Part shown: positions 45,131 through 58,718 of the stretch, one piece after another
Layout of the letters: each line of letters starts with the position of its first letter
Numbering within the stretch: the first letter of the stretch is position 1
From: Callipepla californica brunnescens
Taxonomy: Eukaryota; Chordata; Aves; Galliformes; Odontophoridae
DNA length: 64,000 nucleotides
NCBI GenBank assembly: GCA_023055505.1
Contig: JALIRH010000043.1
Coordinates: forward strand, 2,986,001-3,050,000
Reading direction: 5' to 3'
Translations under genes and position numbers: made by a program
The notes under the pieces: generated by a model
The model's input: only the letters and a program-made list of their open reading frames with translations
What the model was told of the DNA's origin: nothing
Databases searched by the model: none

Positions 45131-48100
45131 AAAATAAAAAAATAATAACGGGTCTGCTTTCTGTTTCTGAGCTCCCTTTAAGAAGACTGCAATCCAGAGA
45201 TGTGGGGAGATCTGTGAAGTCAGCAGCCCCACTAACACTCCTACTCCAGCTGTGCCTTAATCATTAACCAGTACCCCTGTGCTGACAAAGGGCAGATAAT
45301 TCTTGGAGACCCAAAAAAAGAGAGGCGCAGCCCAAAGGTTAACTGATGTGGCAGGAGTAACCAGTTCTATTTTGGATAATGGCCTGAGCCAGCAAATGAC
45401 CTGAGGCAAGCTGCTTTTTTTTCCTGTTTGTCTGTCAGACTGAGTTTGCAACACTACAGAGGGAGATGTTGATGTGTCTGCAAGATTCAGCCCTGGGATT
45501 GAAGGGGACCACCAGCAAAAGACGAGATGAGAGCATAAGGTGTGATCGAAGCTCTGGCTGCCTGCAGGAGATCAGCTCCCACCTCCTCCTAACAACAGGC
45601 ACAGCTACACGAGCTGTTGCTATTGACAGGCCTAACCCTTTACAAACAAAGTAGCCAAGCTTGAACTCCTGGGGTGGCAAACGCACCACAGTGACTGCGT
45701 CCTTTGTTGAGGATCACTTTTGTGGGCTCAACGTTTAGGAACAATTAAATCAAGCAGAGTCCCAGGGTTCTCACTTTCCAAGACAACAAAAGGAGGTTGG
45801 CCCAAGTGGCTCCAGGTAACGTGAATGCTGCACAGAAGTGCTCACCTGCACTGAGCTGCACTGGCTGGGCCAGGCAACACCAAAAGCTTTGCACCTTGAG
45901 CCTGATCTCACTAAATTCCCATGCCATGAAAACTGCAGCCAGAGTGGAATACGTGTCTTAGTCTTGCACTGCCTGTGTTGACATTTGCAGTCACTGAGAC
46001 TTGAAAGGGTTTTATTCCAGTTTCTCATCTGATGCCAGTCAGTTTAGCTCTGCAGAAGAAGCCATGTGCTGCAGCATCTCTCCTGCCAAGATCAACATCC
46101 AAAGCAAAGCTGTGAGTTTTATAGTAAAGGCCCAGATAAGTAAGCACAGCGCCTTGCTGTTTGCATCTGTAAAGCACGCCTAATGTATATTAATATACAT
46201 CTTCTAAATTAACAAAGCTGACAAATCCTAGTCTGGAGTTCTACTTTTGGGTGACACAGATCTGAAGAATGGTCACATCTGCTGTTCCGACCAAAAGGGA
46301 TTCCAAAGCACCAGGGATTACAGGGATTTGCTGGGGGAAAACAGGAAGAGTTCCTGGCTATAGAGTCTGGTATCAAGAAAACACCAGGCAAATCCAAGGT
46401 ATTCAAGAAATGATAAAAAAAGCAAAAAAAACTAACAAGGATTGGGGAAAAACAAACAAAAAACAGCCACCATCACCACAGCACACCTTTCCCCTTTGAA
46501 GAAGTCTTTCTATTATTCTGTTGCTCTTAAAAGTGGCACAAGAAGAGACTGTGGGAGAAGGGGCTGCAAGTTAAGCAGCCTCAAGTTCTGCCAATTGAAC
46601 AGGCTCAGCTGAGGTGCTGGGCAATGCCATCGAGGGCAGAGATGGGGGAGATGGAGGATAAGAGCCTTAATATGATCCAGGATAAATGCAGATTGGGCCC
46701 CAGCACTTCATGCTTGTGCACGCCAAATCACCTGACTCCTGTTACAAAAACGTTTCCTGTAGCTCACAGAAAGTCACTTCACGTTCTGGAAAAAAAGATA
46801 ATAAATTCCATTTGCAAATTCTTTCCTATCTTAAGCAAAGAATCAGCTCTTACTACAGCTGTGGACACTCAAGAGAAAGTGGAAATAAGTTCCTTGTTAA
46901 GGTAACATGTTCCTCATATGGAACGAGTCATATCTGCCCACTTAGGTGACCCAAGGCAGTTTACACAACTTACCACTTTCATCACCCTTCCAGTTCGTCC
47001 CTGGCACTGGATCTGTAAGCTATTCTGGGTAGCAGTGCTCTCATAAAGTTCACAGATTTCCAGCTCCAGAGTTACTGGCAGCAAGAGACTCAATCCAAAG
47101 CATAGTTGCACCTCAGGTCAATGACTTGAAAGATAATAGAAGGGCGGGGGGCAGCCAATGCACGCTTTCATCAATTTCTACATGAAGGAGAGCAATTCCC
47201 TAAGAAAACAGTACAGTAAATAAGAGGTCAGGAAGGATGGGAGACAGACACATTTCTCAGCTTCAACAGCACATGTTATCTTTTCCACTGAGGACTTGTA
47301 AAACCTTTCTGGTCACGTGAAAGAGTCTACAGCAAATAGGTGTAGTTATCTCTGGATAACAAAAGAAAAACAACTCACTAAAATCCCAAATTAAGGTCTA
47401 GATTCATATCAGCTGCACAAATCAGCACAGCCTTAGCAAAGCCACAGAGTCTTCAACAGGACACACCAGCTGATAAGGTGACCCTTAGCTGACTCAGTAA
47501 GGCCAGTTTACAATAACACGATCCTCCTGCAGTCTGGCTCTCATAAATAAAACTGTAGCAAAAAGTATGCTTGTCCTGTCTGTCATATGCATAAAAGCCT
47601 TTTTGCTTTAACTGCTCATTAAAACCCGCACAGCAGTGGATTATGAAGCAGCATAGTACAGGTAAAGACTGTCTGCTGTTTTACAGAGCATACGTGTGTC
47701 AGACATAGCACATTACACACACATTTACAAAGAGTGAAGAGTAGTGGAGGATCAGAATTTCTTGTCTATATAGTCATCCAGTTTGATGCCAGTTATCACT
47801 TCTCTTTAAGGAACTTGTCTGCATTCACTGAACACTAAGTTAAAACCACACTAAGAAGTTATTTATACTCACAGGTGATTCCACTCTTTCAAAATAATTT
47901 GATCCAAAATTAGATACATACAGAAGTTACACAAAGAGGAGTGGAGATGTTCCAGCAGCTCAGAAAGAAAAACACAGCTGCATCTGAGGAACTTCTGTAA
48001 AGCATTACATCTTCCTCACTGATGTAAGATAAAAACAGCAGGCTTGCTTTCCTGATTGCCAAGTCAGGGGACTTTGTTGCAATGGTGTCACAAGGTTTAC

Positions 48101-51100
48101 TAGGCATGTCTAACCCAAAGCAGAACAAAGTCGTGTCCTATCTGTCCTCGCTATTTAGACTGTGTTGTAACAACGAAAAATAAGAGGATGAATGTGTAAT
48201 TACAGTAAGACACGGAACATGCACCTTCACTTAATTACAACAGTCTAGATACCATCCTGTGCCCTTTAAGGCAAGATAAATAATACATCTGCTAATAGTG
48301 AGTTGACTATACTTGGACTGCAATGCCATACCTGTGGCCTATTAATTCAATTTTAAATGTTAATAACCCATAGGGCTACTTATTACTTTTGTTTATTTTT
48401 ATAAACAGCATCCCTAGTCAGAATAACAGAGCTTTAAAATGCTAAGTCATAACTACGCTGAACTTCACCACACAAACAACTCAAAGCTTTCTGTTTGATT
48501 GTTCCAAACTCCCACTCCCTCCCAGGCTTGCTGCTTTCTCTCTTCTGACCTGTCTGTGGTTGAATGGAAAGGAGGGAGAGTCAACTCCTTGCAATAGAAA
48601 GGAATTTCTATGTTTCACAGGGAGGGATTCACTGTTCTGCTAGAATCTTATGCCAGAACCATTCAGCCACTGAGAGTTTAATTACTTCAGTGTTGCCTCC
48701 ATGCTATGTTGACACATGCTATATTGATTCTGTTCTACCAATATGACATTCTTTGGCTACATCCAAGCTTTGGACACATCCTCTCCCAGCTCCTGTGGGT
48801 CGAGGAGGCACTGCTCCCTGCTGGGTATGGCACACAGACCCACACTGACCAAGGCAGCAGAACTGCTTTTTCCATGGCATTACACAGTGTCCAGGATTTC
48901 CAGCCATCCATGTCCAAACCGAGCAGATAAAACTCAGATAAATACATCGTCCTTTAATTCTGCCGAAAGGTTCTGGGTTCAGAAAACATCTGGATTTCTG
49001 GCCATGCTAAAAAAATGGTTAGGGGTAAGACGCAAGGCTGAGACTAGCAGCCTGCTCAGAGTACAGCCCAAATCCATGGGGCTCACTCAGAGCAGCACCC
49101 ACCTGGCTAAGCTGAGCACAGTGCACACAGGTACACCAGCTGTTGTATGCTGCCTCCAGCCTTACTGCACTGTGCATTTTGCTGCAACTTGCTGCCACTT
49201 AAAGGGAATTCATAGAGGGCAAGGGAAGGGCTGACAGCCCTTTCTTTCATCTTTTGGGCTCACCTGTTTTCTCTCAGTTTAGATAAGGCTGAAAGGAAAG
49301 CAGCAGTGCTCTGGTGAGCTTGCAGCTTGCACAACAGGACAATGCCTGTAACATTTGAGTAAGTGCAGCCCTGAATTCACTTTCTTGCTGAAGAAACACG
49401 TAAACAGAGTGTGTTGGCAGAAGTTGATGTGCATTATGATGCCATTGGGGAAATTCCAGTATGGCCTTGGAAAATCAACTCTCCAACAGATTTGTTTTTT
49501 TAAGCCCAGCCAAAAGCACAGAAGAGAGCTGTTATTTGACCAGCAGCAAATTCAGAGCTTTATGATGCAGAAGACAACATACCTGGGGCTATGATTTGAG
49601 CAGGCAACTCACTCAGCAGAATCAGTGTGCTGAAGTGCTCAAGACGTGGCAGCTCTGTGCAGGAAAAAAACACTGTTCCAGTTGGCTGTCAGTCACTTGA
49701 AGGGATTTTCCCAGGAGCATCTCTGGGGCGATTTACTCTGCTCTCAAGTGCTCCTTCCTAAGCAGCCACCTGCCCACAAAAAAAATAGAACTTATCCCAT
49801 CTGCATCAAAAGTGAAAATAATTGATAAATTTATCACCAATATTTTATATACATTAAAAGATCTATTAGCTTAGACAGTCTTCTTAGCTGGCACCGGGTC
49901 ATGCTATTTATTCTCTGGTAAAACAGACAGATGGAGCCACCAGTTCTGATTCCTCATGTTTTACATCAAGTGTGTGGAGATTCTCAGCAGTAAAATCTGA
50001 CTTTATATAGAACTGAGGGGGGAACTTTATATAGATAATTTTCCTATAGTGAAGTGCTGCTTGGGTTGGCACCTATGTAACGATAAGGATTCTCCCCATT
50101 AGAACTGGCTGAACATAAGCAAACTATTTTTTTCCTTTTTTTTTTTAAGAAAAAAAGACAAAATACTTTTGTTGTTGTTGTAGTTCTTGATCTTCTGAGA
50201 AAGTTTTTATCAGTAAAACGTGGCAATAATTTCAGTTAAAAAACAAAACCATATTTTTCACAGCTAAGACTGAAATTTCCAAGGATCACACGACCTTTGC
50301 AGGAAATTTTGCTTTGATAAAAAGACTGTTTTTTGTCAGAATTTCCTTTCAGTCAAACTAATTCAAACAGTCCCTCTGTGCAGTGATTAGGAAACAGGAT
50401 TTCACCGTGTTCCAGCTGCCCTCCTGTGGGTAGGAGATCACTGCAGCAAAGATGATACCTCACCACTAGGCATGGTTTCTTCTCTTTCTTCACCAGCAGC
50501 TTTCTTAGGACATGACTAATTCACCAAGTCCACCTTAGTACTCCAGATTGAAATGGAAGTGGTGAGATCTGGCTTATGCAACAGGTGCAGGAAAGAAGGG
50601 AAAAATAATTCCAGGGACCAGCTTGACACAACAAATGACAGACAGGTCCTAATAAAAATAGCAACCCTATGATTATTATCCATCCTCCCAGCAGGGAGCT
50701 GGCTAACTTCCAGGGTTTAAGGTGCTTAATCAAAGGTTGTATGCTGGGCATTACTAAGCATTTTAAGATACTGCTGGCAGGGTGAGACAGAAAACCTCTG
50801 CTTTGGATTTTGGATAATAATTAACACTTCTGGGAACATAAGAACATATCAAAATGTTTTACACGTGTCTTGCAGAGGTGCAGATTCCTTACAAGATGCA
50901 AAACAGAAGAAGGCCTAAAAGCTGAAGCGACAACAGATCTGCAGCAACACATTGCAGGCAGAACTGAACTGTGAAGGACTGCAGGCGCTTCTTAAGGATT
51001 TCATTAAGCCCTTAATAAAATTGAGCAGTGATCCAAAGATAAACACAATGCAATTCAATATGACCAAATGCAAAGAACCCTGCTTAAGCAGGAATAAGTG

Positions 51101-54100
51101 ACCATGTTATTGCAGAAAGAAAAGCAATTATTTACATAGCATTTCTGTAGGACAGACCTGGGATTTTCTTAGCAGAAAAGAGTGTTGCTTAATGCAGAAA
51201 CAATAGAAGTGGGGAGAAAAGAGAGTAACCCTCAAACACATCAGGCATTACAAAGAAAAAGATGTAGATCTGGTTCCCGTTCCCCACATGATCAGAACAG
51301 CAGGGAGGAACTTACTGCAGCAAGTGAGATTTAGGCTGGAAACTGGGAGGAGGGAAATTGCCCAGCCTGCATGCTCTGACTAAGGAGGGACTGGGACGTC
51401 ATCATTTAAGACGCAGAGCTTTAAAAGAAGGTAAGAGTAAAAACCTGTCAGGCAAAATGTAAGTAAAGCAGGTCCTGCTTTTTGTGGGCTTTTGTATCAG
51501 ACGATTTCTCACAGACTGTTCATTTTCTGTTTTACTGCTTATTAATCAATGACACCTCCACGTATAATGTTAATTCTTAAATAACGTTGCTTTAAGGACT
51601 ACAGTCCAGGAAAAAAAGTGAATTATGTTCCTTCTAACTTCTGAACATTGCATCCAGCATGACTTGGAGGCTCACACACACAACCCTGTTCTGTGAATTT
51701 TCCAGCAGCCTACTGAAAACTGCCTTCTACTCTGTGGGCAGATCAGATGCAAACCCACGAGCCTTCCACATTCCTGCGACGTTCAGCCGCTCTGATTTAT
51801 ATTCTCACTTTCTCTCTCCCTCTTTTCCAGTAACCCTGTTGCTGATATGTTAGGTAACAACACCAATAATCCTGTGGGTTTGGAGCTGACTGTGTTATTG
51901 GAGTCTCCATGGGTACAAATTCCACACACTTCCTTGGCTTAGGCTCTGACATACTTTTCAGAAAACGTTAGAGAAAAAATCATCATAAAAACCCTCTATT
52001 CCATGTCACTGTGATGCTTTTCCTTCTTCCTGTTGACATGTCCACTGAGAAGAGAATACAGTGATTTTGCTGTGTTTCTCTGAGAGGAAAAGAAAGAAAA
52101 CAAAACTCTGTTTTCTGTAAAGCTTTATAAATACGTTGTTTTCCTTGGCAGCACCTGTTCAAAGACTGAGCATGGGATCTTACTGCTGGAACTAAAATAA
52201 GTGGGATAGGATGTGGGGAGCAGAGTGCTTCACTCTCCTCTCCAAAGCTCTTGTGAGCTCAGCTCTGTGCTGCACTCCTTGGTGATTTAAACCTTGGGAT
52301 GCAGAACTGGGTGAGCAGGGCATGACAGCTCTGAAGCAGGCAGGTTGGCACACACTCCTCCACTTACCTGCAATAAGAAAGAGGCAGGACATAACCCTGC
52401 TTCTTTTTAAAGCAGTACTTTCATTAATAATTTTGTATTTAGTAGTAAAACTGTACCAAACCTTCCGCACAAAGCCAGGACCAGTGTCATCAGCAGCATC
52501 ACCAAGACCCTTCTGTTGCAAAAATAAACCTTTTAGAATATAAACTTGTCTCCTATTACCACTGCAAGGTGGCAGTGATGAGAAGTTTCACATTAGTAGC
52601 AATGCCAGTGTTACCTTCACCATCCTAGGGACAGATAGAAAACAGCCTTCCTGCAATGACAGAAAGCAAGAGAATTTGGCTCTTCTTTGCAGAATGTCTG
52701 GCACAAGATGGGTCAGCAGGAGCTGGGGTTCTTGCTGCTAGTTGATACTCATTTCCAAGGGAGTTGCTTTAACCAACTGGAAAGGTTTGTGCACGCTGAT
52801 TTGCTTGTATAGGAATCTGTATCCAGAGGACCAGGAACACTTCCACCCAGCAGAGGAAGAATGCAAGGTGCACTACCAAAGACCAGAAGAGACCAAATGG
52901 TCTTTTTCTTCCCCAAGATGACGGAATAAAGCTCACAGTCATGGGCACATTTCAGTCTGCACGCATTCAGGACACCTGCTGCTGTGGCAGAGGCAAGGAC
53001 TTCATGTCAAGACTTAAAGATGTACGCCTAAGGCTACAAATACCCTTCTTCATAGTGCAGACTTTCAAGTCAGTCCTGGTCGTTTTTCTCTTCTGGGAAG
53101 GGATTTCGAGCAAACTACACCTGATGAGTTCTGAATTGGTTCCAGAAGGTTCTAGAAGGGCACAGAGATATGCTTGCTAACGACTATTAACATTTGTGTA
53201 GAGACATTCATTTAAAGGAGAAACAGGAGTAACAAGGTTGCTGCAGCTCTTGCAAATCTCTGCATCCAGAGACTATAGGTTTTGTATCTGTCACTGCCAA
53301 CAACATAAAAATACCACTTACATCTTCCAACCACAGACAGACGCTGATGTGGTACATGGTTTTCTCCATCGCGGTATGCCAAAGCCCTGCAATGCCAGTC
53401 ACTTGCAAATGGATATCTGAGAAGCGACAGGACTGCAAATGTACCTGCTCAAGGGGGGGAATGTGAGCTGTTCTCAGTTACTGCAGCCAGTAGATGGCTC
53501 CTCAGTACACACTTTAGCTCCGTGCTCGGCTGAGAAAGGACTTCCTGCTATGCAGCAACTCAGCCCGAGCCAAGCGTTCTGTAGGCTGGTTCTTTAAAAC
53601 TTGTGACAAACACTGGATCAAGAAGCATTTGTTGTTAAATAGACAACTTGGTGTGGTGTGACAACGTATGCTGTTCCTCCCCTTATCCAACACATCCCCC
53701 AGGTCTTGAAGCACTCCAGTCATACTGTTCTACTCACAAAAGAAACGCAGCCCTTTCTGGGGTGAGAAACGAAAGCTGTGCAACTGCATGGGGCGATGCT
53801 GCACAACAATCTGCTTTTATTTCTAAAGAATTTGCATTAAAACAGGATTCCTGCTCCCTATCTACATCAGCTGCCTGTACTCCAATCCATAATCCTCTGT
53901 TTGTTATTTGTGACTTCACAATTGGTCGCTATGGGAACAGTTTTGATGTCATGGAGAATTATTAGTTCAGGTAGGGAGAAATCAGCAGAAGCAAACGAAC
54001 TCTTTGGAAACAAAGAACCTGTTTACATGCAAATGTTGCTGTGCGGAAGGGCGAGGGAACAGAAATGCAGCTAATTCGAGGAGTCTGCTTCCAGCTTTTT

Positions 54101-54200
54101 GCCAGTTACCCACGAGCCAACAGGAACTTTTCAATATTTAATATAGGGGGGTGGGGAAACAAATAGATCACAGGGCTTGCAGGATCACTGCTTTGCGTGG
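45131..54200. other. Intergenic region between ACSBG2 and probable RFX2
   Basis: About 9 kb of AT-richer sequence with many short frames, none showing homology I recognise. A (TTG)n patch lies near 50169-50180. No exon, tRNA or miRNA hairpin was convincing by eye. It could hold distal enhancers or unannotated noncoding transcripts; nothing in the sequence settles this. Confidence 0.6.
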
Positions 54201-54469
54201 GGACTCCAGATGCATCCACAGTATAAACCATAGACATATCTGTACCTCGCACCATGCCAAGGGCAGATGACAGGTTATGCTTTGGGTGAGAATGAGGATG
54301 CCCCTCCTCACCACTTACCTTCCCCATGGTCCCCAGAGCCCACCTGCAGGACAGAGAGCTGCTGCTGCTGTCTTTATGTGGCAGATGGGTCTGCACTCAC
54401 TGCTCCCACCTGCCCTGCTCTGTTCCTCCAGCCCAAGCCCTCCTGCACTCCTCACCCTCCTCTGTGTCC

Positions 54470-55062
54470 TCAGTCACCTCAGTGCCAATCTCATTTCGAT
54501 CAGCTCAGCTCCATCTTGTCCCCAGTACCACAGTGCCCCAACTTGGCCCCATTCCCACCCCAGTTCATCCCCACTCACCTCATCCCCACCTCAGCCCCAT
54601 TTTGTCCTCATCACCTCAGTCCCCTCACTCCACTGACATCTTTCACCCCAGTGGTCCATAACCACCTCAGTGCTCGTCTCTGTCACCTCAGCCTTACATT
54701 GTCCCCCACTGCCCCCATTTGTCCCACATCAGTCATGTGTTGTGCTCCTTATCTCAGCCCTATTCTGTCCCTGTCACCTCAACCTCACGGCCCTTTTTAC
54801 CCACCAACACCTCAGCCCCGCACTGCCCCTGTCCCCACTCCTGTCTCAGCTACCAGTTCGTTCCCACTCACCTCAACCCCACGCTGCCCTCACTACCTCA
54901 GCTCCACCTCGTCCTTATCACCTCAGTGCCCCCACTCAGTTCGCCCCCACGTTATCCCCGCTACCCCAGCTCCATCTTGTTCCCATCACCTCACTTTACC
55001 CCCGTCTTTCACCTTAACACTCATTCTGGCCACCCCACTTTGTCCCCGTCACCCCGGCCCCA
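54470..55062. repeat. Degenerate minisatellite, about 25-bp unit
   Basis: On the plus strand the unit CACCTCAGCYCCAYYTTGTC (then CCCAT) recurs roughly twenty times with substitutions and indels; repeated anchors are CACCTCAG and TTGTCCC. The strand is pyrimidine-rich and stop-poor, which explains the overlapping long frames in all three plus frames. It abuts the CpG island of the downstream gene. Confidence 0.75.
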
Positions 55063-56040
55063 CGTCGCGCCCTTTTCCCGCCCGCCTCACAGCGCCTCTC
55101 ACTCTCCTCCCCCTCCTCCCGCCGAAACGCCAAAGCGCCCGCCAACTCCTAGCCCCGCCCTCCCCGTGCCACCATTGGCCGATCCTCAGAACGTCCCTCC
55201 CTCCTTTTGACCGACAGCCTCTAAGCCAACCAGCTGCTCCGCCGAGCTGGCCACGCCCTCTCCCCCCCTCAGAGGAGCGGGCGGGGCCGGGCGGTGACGC
55301 GCGGGGAGAGGGTAGCAACAGTTGCCTCGAGACCCGGCGCGAGGCGCCATAGTGACCGTAGCCCTGGAGACTGTTCCTTGCCAACGGGAGCGGCGCGCAG
55401 CCCCGGCGGCCGGAGCGCAGCGCGGCCCGCGGAGCCCGGCGGGGAGGGCAGGTGAGCGGGGCCGGCCGGAGCCCGGGGCCGGTTGGAGCTTTCCGTCTGA
55501 GGGAGCGGCGGCGGAGCGGGACGGGACGGCTCCGGCTGTCGGAGGGGGGTGTCCCGCTGCTGAGGGGCCGTGTGGAGCGCGATGGCTGAGCGGGGTGAGG
55601 CCTCGGCCGGGCGCCGTTGGGCTGAGGGCGCCGCTCGGGCCGCCCGCCGGGGCCCGCTCCCCTTAGGGAAAGTTCCGGGGTGGAGTGGGTCGGGGGGGGG
55701 TGCCCGGCCCTCGGGTGTCCGCCGCGGTGTTCCGGCGGTGACAACTTCTGCCCGGTTGGCTTTGGGAATTATTTACGTATTTTATTTATTTATTTATTAT
55801 TATTTTTTTAAACGTGCGCTGTAAGATCGGCCCGGAACAAACATCCGAGTGCTGAGTGAGTCGCGGGAAGCCGGCGAACACCGCAGCTCGTGGGGACCGG
55901 GGAGGGGCACCGAGGGTGCGGGGTCTGAGGGCGGGGAGCACCGCTGGGCCCGGCCGGAGCCGCGTACTCCGCCGTCCCGCTCCTCCCGTCCCGTCCCGTC
56001 CCGCTCCTCCCGTCCCTCTCTCTGTGAATAAAGCACCGGA
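55063..56040 (+). promoter_or_regulatory. RFX2: CpG-island promoter, probably RFX2
   Basis: Very high GC and CpG density with many CCCCGCCC/GGGCGGGG-type boxes, a CRE-like TGACGCG near 55294 and RFX-like half-sites at 55314-55326 and 55358-55371. Assignment to RFX2 rests on synteny only: in mammals the gene head-to-head with ACSBG2 is RFX2. Confidence 0.65.
55300..55451 (+). other. RFX2: Putative RFX2 untranslated exon 1
   Basis: GC-rich stretch ending GGGCAG|GTGAGC at 55451/55452, a strong donor on the plus strand within the CpG island. RFX2 in mammals begins with an untranslated exon. The 5' boundary is approximate. No RFX2 coding exon (I looked for a start resembling MQNSEGG) appears before the end of the window. 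Confidence 0.45.
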
Positions 56041-57439
56041 GCCGTCCCCTGCCCGAGCAGGGCTGTGTGTGCGTACGAGTGCCTGTTTCAGGAGTGTTTT
56101 CTTGCGTTGGGATTCAGTCTTTCCCTTCTTTGACTTAGTAGGTGAAACATTTCTTTTTTGGGCTCGCTTTTGGAGGAAGCGAGTCATAGTTATCAAAGCG
56201 GAATAAAGTGTAAGTTCATAAAACGCTTTTTTGCTTTTGGAGTATCCTTAAAGTGAACGTGCTCAGCTTCAGACCCGTGGGTGAGCCAAGGTTTTCTCAT
56301 CTGCTCCTACCAGAACTTTTCAGTTCTCACTTACAAACCCTTAGAGAACACAGAGTCATTGCTGATCTGGGACAGGGGAGGAAAGACAATAAAATGCTAT
56401 CAAAATATGAAGCTCGCACAACCTGAGGTTCATTCTGCTCTATTTGACTCCCTGCAAGGGTTTGTTGAGTTCAAAATGAACCCATGCATTCGTAGGACTG
56501 AGCTGAGGTGTCGGATGCTGACGTCAGGGCTGAGATGGGGGGGGCTCCCACAGAGGCTTTGCTGTTTCATTTTTGTTTTAAGCTTTGAGAGTTCAGGTCC
56601 TCAAAGCTGTTTCTGTACATCAGGGCTTGGGAATCCAGAATGAACCTGGGATTCTTGTGTAAGCTCGGGATCTTGGCCTGAAGGGTAAAAACATATGCAA
56701 AACTGAGGGTTGACAGCTGGGATTTCTTTGTCCCTACTTGCCTTCTGCATAATGGGAAAAATACCAATGAATCCAAGGGTGCTGATAAGGAGCATCCAGT
56801 GCTACAGAGGAACGCCAGGTCTGTCAAACTTACCATTGATTCCCACAGTCAGTTCCTGCTTTGTGTTTCCCTCTGTGCCATTTACATCTCATGAATTCCT
56901 CTTGTGGCACCGGGTCCCTGTCCTGGGGCTCTGTGTGCCAGCCCTGTTTGCTGTGGAAGAGTCCAAGAGCACGAAACCTCAAGGCTGGGCAGCAGCAGGA
57001 GCATGTGCTGCTGGCAGGGAGGAAACAAATGGCGTGGCTGTGGCTGCAGCCCAGAGCAGAAAATCCACCCTTACCCTGAGATCTGCCCTCTTAAAGGATG
57101 TTTCGTGTGTCTGTCACAGAGATTTGCATGGCTGGTGTGCAGGTAGAGGCACAGCTTCACGAAGTGTCGTAACACAGTGCAGGAGGGTGGGAGGGAAGGG
57201 GCTCCTATGCTGAGGCTGGAAGCTGTGTGAGGTCTGGAGAGTTAGGATTAACTTGTGTGTGAGCTGGATATCTGTGTGTATGTGTACTTGCACGGTGGGA
57301 CAGCTGAAATATGCTTCTTGTATCTTTTTGCTTGTATAAATATGAAATGGTAATTTAAGGCTGTAATTCATAAGGACACGAGCAGCTATTACCTCCAGTG
57401 GCACTGACAGATGCCTCGTGTCCTTGCTGTCGGGGTGAA

Positions 57440-57960
57440 TTAGAATCATAGTGTGTTTTGTGCTGGAAGAGACCCTAAAGCACCCCCAGCCCCAACCCCT
57501 GCTGTGGGCTGCTTGTCCCCCACCAGATCAGGCTGCCCAGAGCCCCATCCAGCCTGACGTTGGGTACCTCCAGGGATGGGGCACCCACAGCTTCTCTGGA
57601 CAGCCTCACTACCCTCATAGTGAGGAATTTCTTCCTAATATCTAGTCTAAATGTACTTTCTTTTGATTCAAAGCCATTATCCTTGTCCTGTCACTGCACA
57701 CCTTGATAAGGAGTTCCTCCCCAGCCTTCCTGTAGCCCCCTTTAGGCCAAGGAAGGCCATGGTCAGGCATTCCTGGAGCTTTCTCTTCTCCATCCTGAAC
57801 ACCCCCAGCCCTCAGCCTGGCTCTGCATCAGAGGTGCTGCATCCTCCGAGCATCCTTGTGGCCTCCTCTGGACCCAGTCCATCAGCTCCCCATCCCTTTT
57901 GTGCTTCCTCAGTGGAGGGCATTCATTGCCACTAAAAGTCAGTCCTGCACTTGTTGCCAT
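57440..57960 (-). mobile_element. CR1 LINE fragment, 5'-truncated
   Basis: The plus strand begins with AATCATAGTG (reverse complement of the CR1 3' terminal ATTCTATG-type repeat), then GGAAGAGACCCTAAAG, GGCTGCCCAGAGCCCCATCC, GAATTTCTTCCTAATATCTA and CTCTGGACCCAGTCCATCAG. This is the canonical CR1 3' end in minus orientation, about 0.5 kb long. The reverse transcriptase ORF is not intact. Confidence 0.92.
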
Positions 57961-58718
57961 TCCTACACCTTTTGTGACAAAATGTCTTCAGAGCTGACAT
58001 CAATTTAAAGCCTCAGTCAGCACAGCTTTTCCTGGCTCCATCGAAGTGAAATAGATGGCGCCAGTCATTGTCTTTAAATAGTCTCATACTTGTAACACCT
58101 CGGAGCATTGACAGCTGTTAAGTTGAATCAGAACATGGTTTTGCTTTTAATACAGGCCTATAAACAAAGCTGATTGAATGCATCTTAGCATATTTACCCC
58201 ATTCTGTTTCAATGCTCTAACTCTAAGTGCATCCTGCAGCGTGCACAGTCACAGAACAGGGAGGGCAGTGCTGATTCAACAGGCTTATCTTACAGCTGCC
58301 TGCTCAGCCAAAGTTTCTGCTGGAGGCGGCCGAGTTATATTTAAACCTTTCCCTCCCATGAAACAAATGCCAGTGCTGCTAATGCCAGACACCGGCCAGC
58401 TGCAGCCTGACCTGTGGGCCCAAGCACCGTGCGTGCAGCGCTGAGGTGTGGGGTTGTGCTTCTCCTGTTTGAAACGCACATGGGCTTGCTTTCTATGCTC
58501 TGTGCTCTGAGAGGAGGTGGTTTGTTTTGTTTGTGCTGGCAGTGCTTTATTCCTGTGTTCAAACATTCGCAAATCCACCTTACTGTCTAAGAATGCGCTG
58601 GCTTGCTTGTGGTAAGCTGTCTCTGTCTAAGTAAGGTGTGAACTAATTATGCCATAAATACATAAATAGATGATAAAAATGGATTCAGCACAAGCCACAT
58701 ACCTCTTAATACACTGAA

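Noticed and set aside
54267..55352. 361-residue plus-strand open frame rich in Pro, Ser, His and Leu
   Set aside because: It lies over the CACCTCAG minisatellite and the CpG island; all three plus frames are unusually open because the strand is pyrimidine-rich. No domain, no splice context, and it runs into the promoter.
55049..55744. 231-residue minus-strand frame rich in Arg, Gly and Pro
   Set aside because: Typical GC-driven frame across a CpG-island promoter, with no recognised homology.
56024..56032. AATAAA inside the RFX2 CpG island
   Set aside because: No upstream gene on the plus strand would end here; most likely chance, or an unused promoter-proximal signal.
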